Notes: a model not told the origin generated them from the letters alone. A stretch of DNA of 64,000 nt from Glycomyces artemisiae (GCF_003002955.1 NZ_PVTJ01000007.1:124001-188000); one strand, 5' to 3'; positions 52,022 to 60,695 are shown, counted from the stretch's first letter. Program-made: numbers and translations.

Positions 52022-52645
52022 ATGACGAGCGGTCGCCTCGGGCAGGGGGCGGCGGCGCGGGGCCACGCGCGGCGCGAGCGCATCCTCAAGGCGGCCACCT
52101 ACTTCATCGCGCGGCACGGCGCGCGGGGCACCTCGCTCGCGCAGATCGCGAAGCAGGCCGGGGTGTCGCAGCCGGGCCTGATCTACCACTACAACACCAA
52201 GGAGCTGCTGCTCCACGCCGTACTCGACCGGCGCGACGAGAGCGAGCAGTACTTCACGTGGGGCGAGGACGACCGCCCCGGACTGGACGTGTTCACGGCG
52301 GTGGTCGAGGCCGTGGGGCGGTGGCCGGAGGACTCCGACATGGTCGGGATGCACACGGTGCTCGTCGCCGAGAACGCGAGTGAGGACAACGCGATCAGCG
52401 AGCGGCTCCGCAGCGCCTACGAGGCGGGGGTGGAGAAGGTCGCGCTGGCGCTCGCGCGCGCCCAGGAGGACGGCGTGCTGCGGGAGGACGTCGATCCCCG
52501 GCGCAAGGCGATGGAGATCCTCGCCTTCGTCAACGGCCTGGAGACCGCCTGGCTGGCGAACCGTTCCATGCCGGCCAAGGAGATCGCCGCGCAGTGGGCG
52601 CAGGACCAGGTGCGCACCCTGCGGAGCGATCCCCCGGGCGACTGA
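52022..52645 (+). CDS. TetR-family regulator of sugar import and esterase genes
   Basis: A 207-aa TetR protein. The HTH region reads RRERILKAATYFIARHGARG, TSLAQIAKQAGVSQPGLIYH and YNTKELLLHAVLDRRDE. The C-terminal domain resembles TetR_C_6/BetI-type regulators (VEKVALALARAQEDGVLRED). The ATG at 52022 has GGAG upstream. Three copies of a 16-bp palindrome, two in its divergent promoter region and one before the esterase gene at 53440, indicate that it represses itself, the ABC importer and the esterase. The inducer is probably the imported sugar or a processed form. Confidence 0.9.
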   Translation: MTSGRLGQGAAARGHARRERILKAATYFIARHGARGTSLAQIAKQAGVSQPGLIYHYNTKELLLHAVLDRRDESEQYFTWGEDDRPGLDVFTAVVEAVGRWPEDSDMVGMHTVLVAENASEDNAISERLRSAYEAGVEKVALALARAQEDGVLREDVDPRRKAMEILAFVNGLETAWLANRSMPAKEIAAQWAQDQVRTLRSDPPGD

Positions 52646-52648
52646 GGC

Positions 52649-53440
52649 TCACGGAGCGGCGCGCCCTCGGTCCGCGGCGGCGGGGAGCCACTCGAGGAAG
52701 GCCCGGAGCTGGGCGTCCCAGTAGTCCCACGTGTGCGCCCCGGGGCCGATGTCGACCGCCGGATCGAGGCCCAGGCGCCGCGCGGACGCGATGAACCGCT
52801 CGTTCTCCGCCAGCAGCGGGTCGTCCGTTCCGCAGGTGACGCGCAGCGGCGGCAGGGCGGTTCCGGCAGCGGAGTCCAGCAGCCTGAGCAGGTCGTGCTC
52901 GGTGCCGGTGACGTCGCGGCCGTCGAAGATGGTGTCCCACAGCCGGCCGTCGAGGGCGCCGGCCGCACGGGGGTCGGCGGTCCGCTGGGCCAGACCGAGC
53001 GCCCCCGAGAAGCTCGCCGCCGCTCCGAAGCGCTCCGGCTCGCGCAGCGCCCACTTCATCGCCCCGTACCCGCCCATCGACAGGCCCGCCACGTACGTGT
53101 CCCGGCGCTCGGCGCTGATCCGGAAGGTGCGCGAGACGACCGCGGGCACCTCGGCGGTCACGTGGGTCCAGTGGTCGATCCCGTGGGCCTCGTCGGTGTA
53201 GTACGAGCGGTGCGCCTGCGGCATGACGACCAGCAGCGGCAGCGCGCACGCCTGGAGGTGCTCCTCCAGCGCCGTCTTGCGCACCCACATCGTCGCGTCG
53301 TCGCTCAGGCCGTGCAGCAGGTACAGCACCGGGTAGCCCCCGGTCGGCGGTGCCGCATCGGGCAGGCAGACGACCAAGGACGTGCTCAGTTCGAGCACCT
53401 CGGAACGGTAGTCGTAACGGATCATCGCCATGTCGCACAC
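52649..53440 (-). CDS. esterase D-like alpha/beta hydrolase
   Basis: A 263-aa serine esterase of the putative-esterase/tributyrin esterase (EstA-like) family. The nucleophile elbow is AGLSMGGYGAMKWAL (Ser about residue 120). The acid is likely in TCGTDDPLLAEN and the His in GAHTWDYW. Family members deacetylate carbohydrates or hydrolyse S-formylglutathione-like esters. A deacetylase of imported oligosaccharides would suit its link with the sugar ABC operon. GTG at 53440 (AGGA upstream) or ATG at 53431 may be the start. A TetR palindrome lies 12 bp upstream. It converges with the TetR gene, with 3 bp between their stops. Confidence 0.87.
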   Translation of the reverse strand: MCDMAMIRYDYRSEVLELSTSLVVCLPDAAPPTGGYPVLYLLHGLSDDATMWVRKTALEEHLQACALPLLVVMPQAHRSYYTDEAHGIDHWTHVTAEVPAVVSRTFRISAERRDTYVAGLSMGGYGAMKWALREPERFGAAASFSGALGLAQRTADPRAAGALDGRLWDTIFDGRDVTGTEHDLLRLLDSAAGTALPPLRVTCGTDDPLLAENERFIASARRLGLDPAVDIGPGAHTWDYWDAQLRAFLEWLPAAADRGRAAP

Positions 53441-53451
53441 CGCTTCCTAAA

Positions 53452-53467
53452 CTGACTGAATAGTCAG
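53452..53467. promoter_or_regulatory. TetR operator copy 3, before the esterase gene
   Basis: CTGACTGAATAGTCAG has perfect CTGACT/AGTCAG arms, 12 bp upstream of the esterase start. It ties the esterase to the same regulator as the ABC operon. Confidence 0.87.
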
Positions 53468-53544
53468 TAGGTTACTGTAGGCCGCCGTCGGCCGCGACCG
53501 AGGCCCGCCGGCGGGGCGGCGGGCGCCCCGTACGGCCGTCCCGG

Positions 53545-54741
53545 TCAGGGCACGAGCGCACCGAGGACGCCGCCCCAGGTCGTCATCGCCTGCTGGAGCG
53601 CCGAGCCGGAGGCGGCCGCCGCCTGGATGCCGCCGATGATCGTGCGCAGGACGCCCGCGCGCCGCTCCGAGGGGTCCTTGACCGCTTCCTCGGACAGGTA
53701 GGTGACGTTGTCGAGCAGCTCGGTCCGGGTCGCCTCGTCGAGGTGCGCATCGGCGAGGACGGCCTCCTCGACCGCCTTGAGCGCCTGCGCGGTCTGGGCC
53801 TGCCCGGAGGCCGCGACAGCGGCGATCACCGTGTCGGTGTTGTGGATCGTCTGGGCGAACTGCCCGCCGTTGACGGTGGAGTTGTTGAAGTTGAACGTCG
53901 TCCCGGTGCTGATTTCCGGCTGGCCGGACGCGGCCGCGTAGTCGGGCATGCCTTGAATGACCTTTCCGAGGAATTCGGTGCCGAAGCCGACCGCCACGCA
54001 GGCGACGGCGTACGGGTTGTCGATGAAGCGGTTGTCGAGGTGGTCGAGCGGCCCGGTCGACTCCAGGAACCGCTCGCCCATCTCGCGGTCGCCGAAGTGC
54101 TGGAGTTGCTCCCAAGCGTCGGTCCGCCAGGCTTTCGCCTCGGCGAGGCCGGCCGCCCGTGTCCACAGTCGGTTCCCGAGCGGTCGCGCGCGCTCGTCGA
54201 GCGCCCGCAGGTCCTCGGCGAGGACGCGGGCCGAGACGCCCTCGCGGAGCACCGCGTGTCGCAGCGGACCGAGCGCGGGGTCGAGGTCCCAGCCGATGTC
54301 CCGTGCGGCGGCAGCGGCGTACTCGCGGGAGACCAGGTGCATGAGCTGCGGCAGGTCGGAAAGGCGCTGCTGGTAGTGGACGACTTTCGCGGGATCCCGC
54401 TCGTGGCCGCTGAGGACCTGCTCCATCGCTTGGACGCCCTGTTCGAGCAGCATGGCGTCCCGGTCGGACGCCGCGGGGGCCGAGCGCATGAACGGCGAGG
54501 CGAAGTGGTGCGGGCGAATCAGGTTCACCCTGCACCATTCCAGGAACTGCGCGACGTACCCGCGCTGCTCGGGGCCCGGGTTCCAGGAGCCCGGCACCTC
54601 CCTGAAGCTCCGGACCGCGGCCTCCATGTGCGGGACGGAGACCCGGATGCTCTCGGCCTGCGCTTCAAGGCCCGAGCGCACGCGATCCCGGATCGACCGC
54701 TCGATCTCCGTCCAGGCATCGCAGAGGGATTCACTTGCCAC
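53545..54741 (-). CDS. uncharacterised protein with Asn-rich strand segment
   Basis: A 398-aa soluble protein with no signal peptide or membrane helix. Residues 1-260 are mainly helical (DAWTEIERSIRDRVRSGLEA, MEQVLSGHERDPAKVVHYQQ). Near residue 280 is GTTFNFNNSTVNGGQFAQTI, an Asn-rich beta stretch often found before C-terminal modules in bacterial signalling or conflict proteins, followed by an Ala-rich helical tail. I chose the GTG at 54741 because a GAGAAT -10-like hexamer lies 7 nt upstream (54749-54754) and no ribosome site is seen, suggesting a leaderless mRNA. No catalytic motif is recognised. Confidence 0.68.
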   Translation of the reverse strand: MASESLCDAWTEIERSIRDRVRSGLEAQAESIRVSVPHMEAAVRSFREVPGSWNPGPEQRGYVAQFLEWCRVNLIRPHHFASPFMRSAPAASDRDAMLLEQGVQAMEQVLSGHERDPAKVVHYQQRLSDLPQLMHLVSREYAAAAARDIGWDLDPALGPLRHAVLREGVSARVLAEDLRALDERARPLGNRLWTRAAGLAEAKAWRTDAWEQLQHFGDREMGERFLESTGPLDHLDNRFIDNPYAVACVAVGFGTEFLGKVIQGMPDYAAASGQPEISTGTTFNFNNSTVNGGQFAQTIHNTDTVIAAVAASGQAQTAQALKAVEEAVLADAHLDEATRTELLDNVTYLSEEAVKDPSERRAGVLRTIIGGIQAAAASGSALQQAMTTWGGVLGALVP

Positions 54742-54963
54742 GCGCCGTATTCTCCCACCCGCCCGCCGGGCCCGGGGGCGCCGGAAGCGGCGGCACCCGG
54801 CGCGACCGCCGCGCTCAGAGCCGGGCGTCTCCGGACTCGACATCTACGATCTCCACCGCATGAGTGTGCGAAGGCCGAATCGACCGACCGCGCAAGCGTG
54901 GTGCCCGGACCTTCGCGGCCGTGCCCGTCCACTGGTCGGCGCCTTGCTCGACCACCGCTGCGG

Positions 54964-55818
54964 TCAGCGGACCCCTGACGGGGCCGGCGACTCGCGGGCG
55001 AGTTCGAGCAGCGCACGCGCGGTGTCCGAGCCCGGCTCGGTCGCGTAGACGTCGACGCTGCAGCAGGCCGGCTCGTCGGGGAGCATGATCCGTTCACCGT
55101 AGAAGCGCAGTTCGCCCGCGACCGGGTGGTGCAGCGTGAAGACCCTGCCGATCACACGTCCGACCAGGTACTCCCCCCACAGCCGTGCGAAGTCCGCGCT
55201 CTCGGCCCGCATCCGCTCGATGTGCGCGATGACCTTCGGATCGGCGCGGAAATGTCCGAGGAGGGTGCGCAGGTGAGCGACGTGCTCGCGCGCGGCCCGC
55301 TCCCATCCGTCGCGGTGCAGTTCCCGCACATAGGGGTCCGTGAACAGCAAGTGCGTGAGGGTGCGGTCCTCCTCCGGCAGCGAGGGGAAGTCGCCGAAGA
55401 CGGCCACCGCCAGCGGGTTCCATCCGACGATCTGGGTGTGGCGGCCGAGCATGAACGCGGGCGCGGCCTCCAGCGAGTCGAGGAGGTACCGGGCTCCCCG
55501 GTGCGAGTCGGGCGTGGCCTGCCTGAACTCGCACGCGGTCGGGCGGCGCGCGATCTGGCGCAGGTACTTGGATTCGTCCGGGTCGAGGCGCAGCGCCGCG
55601 CTGACGGCGTCCAGGACCTCGTCCGAGACGCTCTGGCCGTTGCCCTGTTCGAGCCGGGTGTAGTGGGCGATGCTGACTCCGGCCGCCAGCGCGAGCTCCT
55701 CACGTCGCAGGCCCGCGACCCGGCGGACGCCGCCGAAGTCGCGGAGGCCGACGTCCTCGGGACGCAGGCGGGCGCGGCGCGATTTGAGGAACTCGCTCAG
55801 CTCGGTCCGGATGTCCAT
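54964..55818 (-). CDS. XRE-family regulator with MmyB-like ligand domain
   Basis: A 284-aa regulator. The N-terminal XRE HTH (about residues 5-75) contains AGLRREELALAAGVSIAHYT followed by RLEQGNGQSVSDEVLDAVSA. The C-terminal MmyB/PAS-like domain includes MLGRHTQIVGWNPLAVAVFG and HPVAGELRFYGERIMLPDEP. Such proteins usually sit next to, and control, a reductase or dehydrogenase gene; here an F420-reductase-like gene is divergent at 55961. A TAGAGT -10 box 7 nt upstream of the ATG, without a ribosome site, suggests a leaderless transcript. Confidence 0.92.
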   Translation of the reverse strand: MDIRTELSEFLKSRRARLRPEDVGLRDFGGVRRVAGLRREELALAAGVSIAHYTRLEQGNGQSVSDEVLDAVSAALRLDPDESKYLRQIARRPTACEFRQATPDSHRGARYLLDSLEAAPAFMLGRHTQIVGWNPLAVAVFGDFPSLPEEDRTLTHLLFTDPYVRELHRDGWERAAREHVAHLRTLLGHFRADPKVIAHIERMRAESADFARLWGEYLVGRVIGRVFTLHHPVAGELRFYGERIMLPDEPACCSVDVYATEPGSDTARALLELARESPAPSGVR

Positions 55819-55960
55819 GGCCGCAACTCTACGTCGCGGGTATGCGCGGGTGATCAGACCGTGAGTACGCATCTCACGGATCTGGCTGCGCCGCAAGCAG
55901 GACCGCATAATTGCCGGGCGGCGTCCGACGCGCCGCGGGAATCATGGAACGGAGAACCTC

Positions 55961-56707
55961 ATGGCTCGGACGCTCGGCGTCATCGGCAGCGGCAACATCG
56001 GAGCGGCGGTCGCGCGGATCGCCGTCGACGCGGGGCTGGACGTGATCCTCAGCAACTCGCGGGGCCCCGAGACCCTCGCTGACCTGGCCGCGCAGCTCGG
56101 CGACCGCGCCCGCGCCGCGACCGCGGCGGAGGCGGCGCAAGCGGCGGACCTAGTCCTGGTGTCGGTCCCGTTGGCCGCCTTCGGCAGGCTCCCGTCCGAG
56201 GCGCTGGCCGGGAAGACGGTGCTCGACACCGCGAACTACTACCCGCAGCGCGACGGCAGCCTGGCCGTCCTCGACGACCGGGAGCTGACGGAGAGCGAGC
56301 TCCTCCAACGCCACCTTCCGGGCGCGCGAGTAGTCAAGGCGTTCAACAACATCACGGTCGGACCGATCCTGAACCTGCCGCGGCCCGCCGGAGCGTCCGA
56401 CCGCTCGGCGCTTCCGGTCGCCGGCGACGACGCCGCCGCCAAGGCCGAGGCGACCGCCCTGCTCGACCTGCTCGGGTTCGACGCGGTCGACGCCGGCGCC
56501 CTCGCCGACAGCTGGCGCAGCGAGCCGAACACGCCGGTCTACGTGACGCCCTACGTCGGCGACATCCCCAGGCTGGACATGGCGGGCTTCCGCGACTGGA
56601 TCGCCGCCCGGCCGGCGATCCCCGTCTCCGCCAAGGAGATCGCCGAACTGGTCGAGGGCGCCGAACGACAGAACCCGGCCGACACGAGGTTCCCCTTCGA
56701 CGTCTGA
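55961..56707 (+). CDS. NADPH-dependent F420 reductase-like oxidoreductase
   Basis: A 248-aa Rossmann protein of the F420_oxidored family. The N-terminal motif GVIGSGNIGAAVARIAVDAG binds NADP, followed by ILSNSRGPETLADL. A central DTANYYPQRDGSLAVLDDRE and VVKAFNNITVGPI match the family's NADPH:F420 reductase-like members; many members without F420 are NADP oxidoreductases of unknown substrate. GGAGAA lies about 5 nt upstream of the ATG. It is divergent from the XRE regulator, a frequent actinobacterial pairing. Confidence 0.88.
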   Translation: MARTLGVIGSGNIGAAVARIAVDAGLDVILSNSRGPETLADLAAQLGDRARAATAAEAAQAADLVLVSVPLAAFGRLPSEALAGKTVLDTANYYPQRDGSLAVLDDRELTESELLQRHLPGARVVKAFNNITVGPILNLPRPAGASDRSALPVAGDDAAAKAEATALLDLLGFDAVDAGALADSWRSEPNTPVYVTPYVGDIPRLDMAGFRDWIAARPAIPVSAKEIAELVEGAERQNPADTRFPFDV

Positions 56708-56854
56708 TCGCGGCGCTCGCGGCAGAGGGATCCGCGCCCGCTTCCGGGCCGGTTGAACGGGGGCGGGCCCGACCGCGTGAAGACGACCGGCTCGCGGTGT
56801 CCGGGCGGTCCGGGCCCGGTAGTCTCCGAGGACGACACGGGGCGGACGGGGGCC

Positions 56855-57508
56855 ATGGCGAAGCGAGCAGCGCACGAGCAGGTCACGATCAGGAACCCGA
56901 TCGAGCGCGCCTCCTGGGCCTGGGCCGGGATCGGCCTGGTGATCGCGGTCGGGACGGTCCTGTGGATGATCGCGGCGGGCGGCGAGACGATCATGGTCCG
57001 CGACCGCTACGTCTGGATGTCCGAGACCGAGGCGTACGCCTGGCAGCCGCCGCTCTACCTCGGCCTCGCGCTCCTCGGCTACCCGCTGGTCCGCAGCCTC
57101 ATGCTCCTGCGCCCGCTCCCCGCCGCCCGCCTCGACCCCGCCGGGATCACGCTCCTGGACGGCGCGAAGGTCCGCGCGAAATGGGCCGAGGTCGACCGCA
57201 TCGTCCTGTGGCGCCAACGCGCCAAGCGCTTCGGCGTCGAGTCCTGGGCCCCTCGGATCGGCATCGTCCGGCGCAGCGAGCGCACCGACAACTTCCGCAA
57301 GGCCGCCGAAGCGCGGCACTGGACCGCCGCCGACCTCCGCGACAACGGCGTCCCCGCCTGGCTCCCCGGCGGCATCCACAAGTGCAGCGCCCGCCTCCAC
57401 CCCGCCCGCGCCGGGGCGCTCGCCGCCGCCGTCGCCCGGTTCGCCCCCGACCTCCAAGTCGTCGACGAACGCGAACCCGACCGCCGCGCCCCCGTCCCCC
57501 CGGCCTGA
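56855..57508 (+). CDS. membrane protein with PH-like domain
   Basis: A 217-aa protein with two N-terminal membrane helices (about residues 22-42 and 66-82), followed by a soluble domain. This domain starts PAARLDPAGITLLDGAKVRA, then KWAEVDRIVLWRQRAK, resembling the bacterial PH-like domain seen in small actinobacterial membrane proteins. A Pro/Arg-rich tail ends it. GGGGG upstream of the ATG at 56855 is a modest ribosome site, and a TAGTCT hexamer at about 56820 could be the -10. Function is unknown; a lipid-binding or scaffolding role is only inference. Confidence 0.68.
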   Translation: MAKRAAHEQVTIRNPIERASWAWAGIGLVIAVGTVLWMIAAGGETIMVRDRYVWMSETEAYAWQPPLYLGLALLGYPLVRSLMLLRPLPAARLDPAGITLLDGAKVRAKWAEVDRIVLWRQRAKRFGVESWAPRIGIVRRSERTDNFRKAAEARHWTAADLRDNGVPAWLPGGIHKCSARLHPARAGALAAAVARFAPDLQVVDEREPDRRAPVPPA

Positions 57509-57529
57509 AGCCCGCCGCGACGGCCGGCG

Positions 57530-58462
57530 CTATGCGGCCGAGGGGTTGCGCCGCGTCCACGCCCCTTCGAGCGCTTCCTTCCGGATCGCGGTCAAGCCGC
57601 GGGCGATGGCCGGGCGGTTCGCGCTGCCGCGGCGCACCGCGGTGAACAGGCGGCGGGTCGGCACCGGGTCGCCGTGGATCGGCACGCGCGCCACTTCGTG
57701 CTCGACCGGGATCGGGACCAGGCGCGAGTACAGCGTGACCCCGAATCCGGTGCACACCAGGCCTGACGCGCAGAAGTAGGTGTCGGCCCGGTGCTGGATC
57801 CGCGGCGCGAACCCGGCCGCCGCGGTGGCGTGCAGGAACAGCTGCTCCTGGTCGGCGCAGGAGGGCATGCTGACCCACGTCTCGTCCGCGGCCTCGGCGA
57901 GGCGCACGCTCTTGCGCTCGGCGAAGGGGTGGCCGGCGGGCACGAGGAGGTCTTCGACGTCGTCGATGAGGAACTCCTGCTCGAACCGGCGGTCGCTCGG
58001 CGCGGGCGTCAGGTCGGTGGGGCTGATGACGGCGATGTCCGCCTCCCCGGATTCGAGCATGCGGAACGCCTCGTCGGATTCGACTGCGGCCAAGTGCATC
58101 TGCACGCCCGGCTCCGCCTCCCGGAGTCGCTTGACCGCCGGGGCGATGAACGCCGAGATGGTGCTGGAGAGGCCGCACACCCGGATCGCGCCGCTGCGGC
58201 CCGCCGTCAGCGTCTCCAGTTCCGCTTGCGCGCGTTCCCATTGCGCGAAGAGCACGTCGGCGTGTTCGAGGAGCAGTTCGGCGGCCTCGGTGAGCCGGAC
58301 GCGGCGGCCCTGCGGCTCCAGCAGCGGGAGCCCGGTCTCGCAGGCGAGCTGCTTGAGCTGGTGCGAGACGGTGGACGGCGTCAGGTGCAGCGCGATGGCC
58401 GCGGCCGTGACCGTGCCGTGCGAGCGGAGCACGCGGAGCGTGTGGAGCCTGGGATCGATCAT
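57530..58462 (-). CDS. LysR-family transcriptional regulator
   Basis: A 310-aa LysR regulator. The N-terminal HTH reads LHTLRVLRSHGTVTAAAIAL, then HLTPSTVSHQLKQLACETGL. The substrate domain begins AIRVCGLSSTISAFIAPAVK and includes EADIAVISPTDLTPAPSDRR and GVTLYSRLVPIP. The ATG at 58462 is divergent from a 59-aa zinc-ribbon ORF at 58534 and lies 315 bp from the SDR gene at 59512. The 71-bp gap contains GAAA-N10-TTTC (58489-58506), a possible binding site. The target may be the zinc-ribbon gene or the SDR. Confidence 0.92.
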   Translation of the reverse strand: MIDPRLHTLRVLRSHGTVTAAAIALHLTPSTVSHQLKQLACETGLPLLEPQGRRVRLTEAAELLLEHADVLFAQWERAQAELETLTAGRSGAIRVCGLSSTISAFIAPAVKRLREAEPGVQMHLAAVESDEAFRMLESGEADIAVISPTDLTPAPSDRRFEQEFLIDDVEDLLVPAGHPFAERKSVRLAEAADETWVSMPSCADQEQLFLHATAAAGFAPRIQHRADTYFCASGLVCTGFGVTLYSRLVPIPVEHEVARVPIHGDPVPTRRLFTAVRRGSANRPAIARGLTAIRKEALEGAWTRRNPSAA

Positions 58463-58533
58463 GCGATCTCCTCACAAGGTCCCGTGAAGAAACTTTCGTT
58501 GCTTTCTCACGAATCTAGCCCGACCGTTGGTAT

Positions 58534-58713
58534 ATGACCAGAAACGAGGACCGACAGGACGCCCCCTGCCCCCTGTGCGAACTGCGCATGGCCGAGACGC
58601 AGCGCGTGGTCTCGCGCCACGCCACGTCGAACGGCACTGTCGTCTACGCGCGCTGCGACTGCGGGCGCCTGTCCGTCTGGCTCGTCCGCGCCTCCGCGGA
58701 GACGATCCTCTGA
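58534..58713 (+). CDS. small zinc-ribbon-like protein
   Basis: A 59-aa ORF with CPLCELRM near residue 12 and RCDCGRLSVWLVR near residue 40, giving a CxxC ... CxC arrangement consistent with a small zinc ribbon. Codon bias is that of the neighbouring genes. It is divergent from the LysR gene with 71 bp between, and no ribosome site is seen before the ATG. It might be a DNA- or protein-binding accessory. The size makes the call tentative, but the paired cysteines support real coding. Confidence 0.58.
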   Translation: MTRNEDRQDAPCPLCELRMAETQRVVSRHATSNGTVVYARCDCGRLSVWLVRASAETIL

Positions 58714-58777
58714 CCGTCAGTCGGACGGCCGCTCCCTCTCGCCGCCCGCGACGGCCTCTGACCCGCGGCGGTCGCCC

Positions 58778-59512
58778 TCACGCGGCGGTGATGCGGATGC
58801 CGGTCTCGGCGGCGAGGGCTTCGATGAGGCGGTCCTGGAAGTCCTGGTCGTGGACGGATTCAAGGGGGTCGCGGCGGGCCTTGTGGTACCAGTAGCCGCC
58901 GGTGGTCAGCGCCTCGGCGTCGTCGCTGACGGCGAGCCACTCCTGGGTCCGGTGGCCCTGTTCGAGGTCGTCGGGCGCACCCGGCCCGCCCATGCGGGTC
59001 GGGACCCAGCCGGGGTCGACGGCGTTGCCGACCACACCCGGGCGCAGTCGGTCCATGGCGGCGGCGAGCGCGGTGATGAAGAGCTTGCTGTCCGAATAGG
59101 AACCGGCGGTCCGCCCGCGCCAGTCGGTGTCCTTCAGCGCGGCGGCACTGCCGCTGTAATGCGAGCCCGAGGAGAGGTAGACGAGGCGCTTCGGCCGGGT
59201 GAGCAGGGCGGTCAGCAGGTATGGCGCGATGACGTTGACCGGCATGACCGCCCGGCCCGACCACACCCCCGCGTTGTGGATGACCGCGTCCAGTGGCTCG
59301 TCCCCCAGCTCCTCGGCGATGCGGAGCACGTCGTCGCGCTCGGCGAAGTCGCCGATGACCACGGCCGCCCCGCGCTCGGCGAGCGGATCGAGGACGGCGG
59401 CTCGCGATCGGTTGCGGGCGTGCACGATCACGTCGTGCCCTTCCGCCTGGAGGGTCTCGGCTGCGGCGCGCCCGAGACCCTCGGCCGACCCGGTGATCAA
59501 GATGCGGCTCAT
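58778..59512 (-). CDS. short-chain dehydrogenase/reductase
   Basis: A 244-aa SDR with cofactor motif TGSAEGLGRAAAETL, NAG in HNAGVWSG, catalytic Ser in YLSSGSHYSG and the YSDSK (YxxxK) pair. It resembles the SDR type typically controlled by a neighbouring LysR or TetR regulator and acting on small xenobiotic ketones or aldehydes; the substrate is not determinable. The start is the ATG at 59512 (MSRILITGS). It converges with the zinc-ribbon gene, and its 5' region holds nothing recognisable. Confidence 0.9.
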   Translation of the reverse strand: MSRILITGSAEGLGRAAAETLQAEGHDVIVHARNRSRAAVLDPLAERGAAVVIGDFAERDDVLRIAEELGDEPLDAVIHNAGVWSGRAVMPVNVIAPYLLTALLTRPKRLVYLSSGSHYSGSAAALKDTDWRGRTAGSYSDSKLFITALAAAMDRLRPGVVGNAVDPGWVPTRMGGPGAPDDLEQGHRTQEWLAVSDDAEALTTGGYWYHKARRDPLESVHDQDFQDRLIEALAAETGIRITAA

Positions 59513-59622
59513 ATTCGCTCCTTTGATCGGAAGCCGATTGCACAGGCCTCCGATGGTAGGCCCGAGGCGGCCGGACCGGGAGGCACTGGCAGTACACGGC
59601 TCGAAGCCGCACGGCGGTGCGG

Positions 59623-60588
59623 CTAGTCGAGCTGGGCGCTGATCATCGCCTCGATGTCCTGCCGCCCTTGGGTTCCGAGGGCGGAGCCGAGCGAGGCGGC
59701 GAGGCGGTCGAAGGGGTCCTGCAAGGGCAGCGCGCCGAGCCGCGCCGCCAGTTCCGCCTGGGTCCAGGCGGTGCCTTCCGGCTCGATCCCCTCCCCGAGC
59801 TCCCAGCCGCGGACCGGGGTGACCGCGCCGCCGCGCACCGACAGGACCTGCCCGGTGAACGCGCAGTCGGGACCGACCAGATAGGACACGAGCGGCGCGA
59901 CGACGGCCGGGTCCTTCGGGTCGGGGCCGTCCGGGGCGTCGTCCATGCCGGGGACGCCGAGGGTGAGTCGAGTGCGGACCATCGAGGGGACGACGCAGTT
60001 GACGCGCACGCCCAGGCGGCCGAGTTCGAGGGCGTGCACGGTGGTCATGGCCGCGACCGCGGCATTCGCCGAGGCGTAGTTCGACTGGGTCGGCAGCGGG
60101 TTGTAGAGCCCGGAGCCGGAGGCGGTGTTCACGATCGCGCGGCCGGCCCGGTCCCCGGCGTCCCGGCGGCGGCGCCAGTGCGCGGCGGCCCAGCGGCTGA
60201 CGGCGAAGGCGCCCTTGAGCTTCACGGCGACGACGCCGTCGAACTCGGCTTCGGTGAGCCGCTCCAGTCCCTTGTTGACCTCGGTGGCGGCGTTGTTGAC
60301 GACCGCGTGGAGGTCGCCGAACTCCGCGACGGCCAGCGCGACCATGCGTTCGGCGGCATCCCAGTCGGTGACGCTGCCGGTGTCGGCGACCGCGCGGCCG
60401 CCGCGGTCGCGGATCTGGGCGGCGACGGCTTCGGCGACGCTCGCGTCGCCCCCGTGGCCGTCGACGGCGACGCCGGGGTCGTTCACGACGACGTTGGCGC
60501 CGAGCGAAGCGAGGTGGAGGGCCTCGGCGCGGCCGATGCCGCGGCCTGCTCCGGTGACGAGGACCGTGCGGCCCTGCAAGTCGTTCAT
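59623..60588 (-). CDS. SDR-family protein lacking the catalytic lysine
   Basis: A 321-aa SDR related to the dehydrogenase part of multifunctional beta-oxidation enzymes. The cofactor motif is [19 protein letters not shown], followed by [17 protein letters not shown] and VNNAATEV. The usual YxxxK is [10 protein letters not shown]: the lysine position is Asn (codon AAT at about 60066). Either catalysis is altered or this copy is non-enzymatic. A C-terminal extension of about 60 residues follows the SDR core. AGGAGA precedes the ATG at 60588. It is divergent from a TetR gene across an operator with 13-bp arms. Confidence 0.87.
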   Translation of the reverse strand: MNDLQGRTVLVTGAGRGIGRAEALHLASLGANVVVNDPGVAVDGHGGDASVAEAVAAQIRDRGGRAVADTGSVTDWDAAERMVALAVAEFGDLHAVVNNAATEVNKGLERLTEAEFDGVVAVKLKGAFAVSRWAAAHWRRRRDAGDRAGRAIVNTASGSGLYNPLPTQSNYASANAAVAAMTTVHALELGRLGVRVNCVVPSMVRTRLTLGVPGMDDAPDGPDPKDPAVVAPLVSYLVGPDCAFTGQVLSVRGGAVTPVRGWELGEGIEPEGTAWTQAELAARLGALPLQDPFDRLAASLGSALGTQGRQDIEAMISAQLD

Positions 60589-60628
60589 CGCGGGTCTCCT
60601 GTCTGCATGCGGTGCTTGCGGAACGAAC

Positions 60629-60672
60629 ATATCAATGCACCTGGTCTATAAGTATACCGGGTGCATTGATAT
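60629..60672. promoter_or_regulatory. operator with perfect 13-bp arms between SDR and TetR genes
   Basis: Arms ATATCAATGCACC (60629-60641) and GGTGCATTGATAT (60660-60672) are perfectly complementary, separated by an AT-rich 18-bp spacer. A further GGTGCAC follows at 60677-60683, next to the TetR -10. The arms overlap both promoters, so the TetR protein probably represses both genes. Confidence 0.85.
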
Positions 60673-60683
60673 TCGGGGTGCAC

Positions 60684-60689
60684 TATGCT
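60684..60689 (+). promoter_or_regulatory. -10 element of a leaderless promoter
   Basis: TATGCT ends 6 nt before the GTG at 60696. The right operator arm lies at the -35 position. Confidence 0.68.
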
Positions 60690-60695
60690 GGCCGG

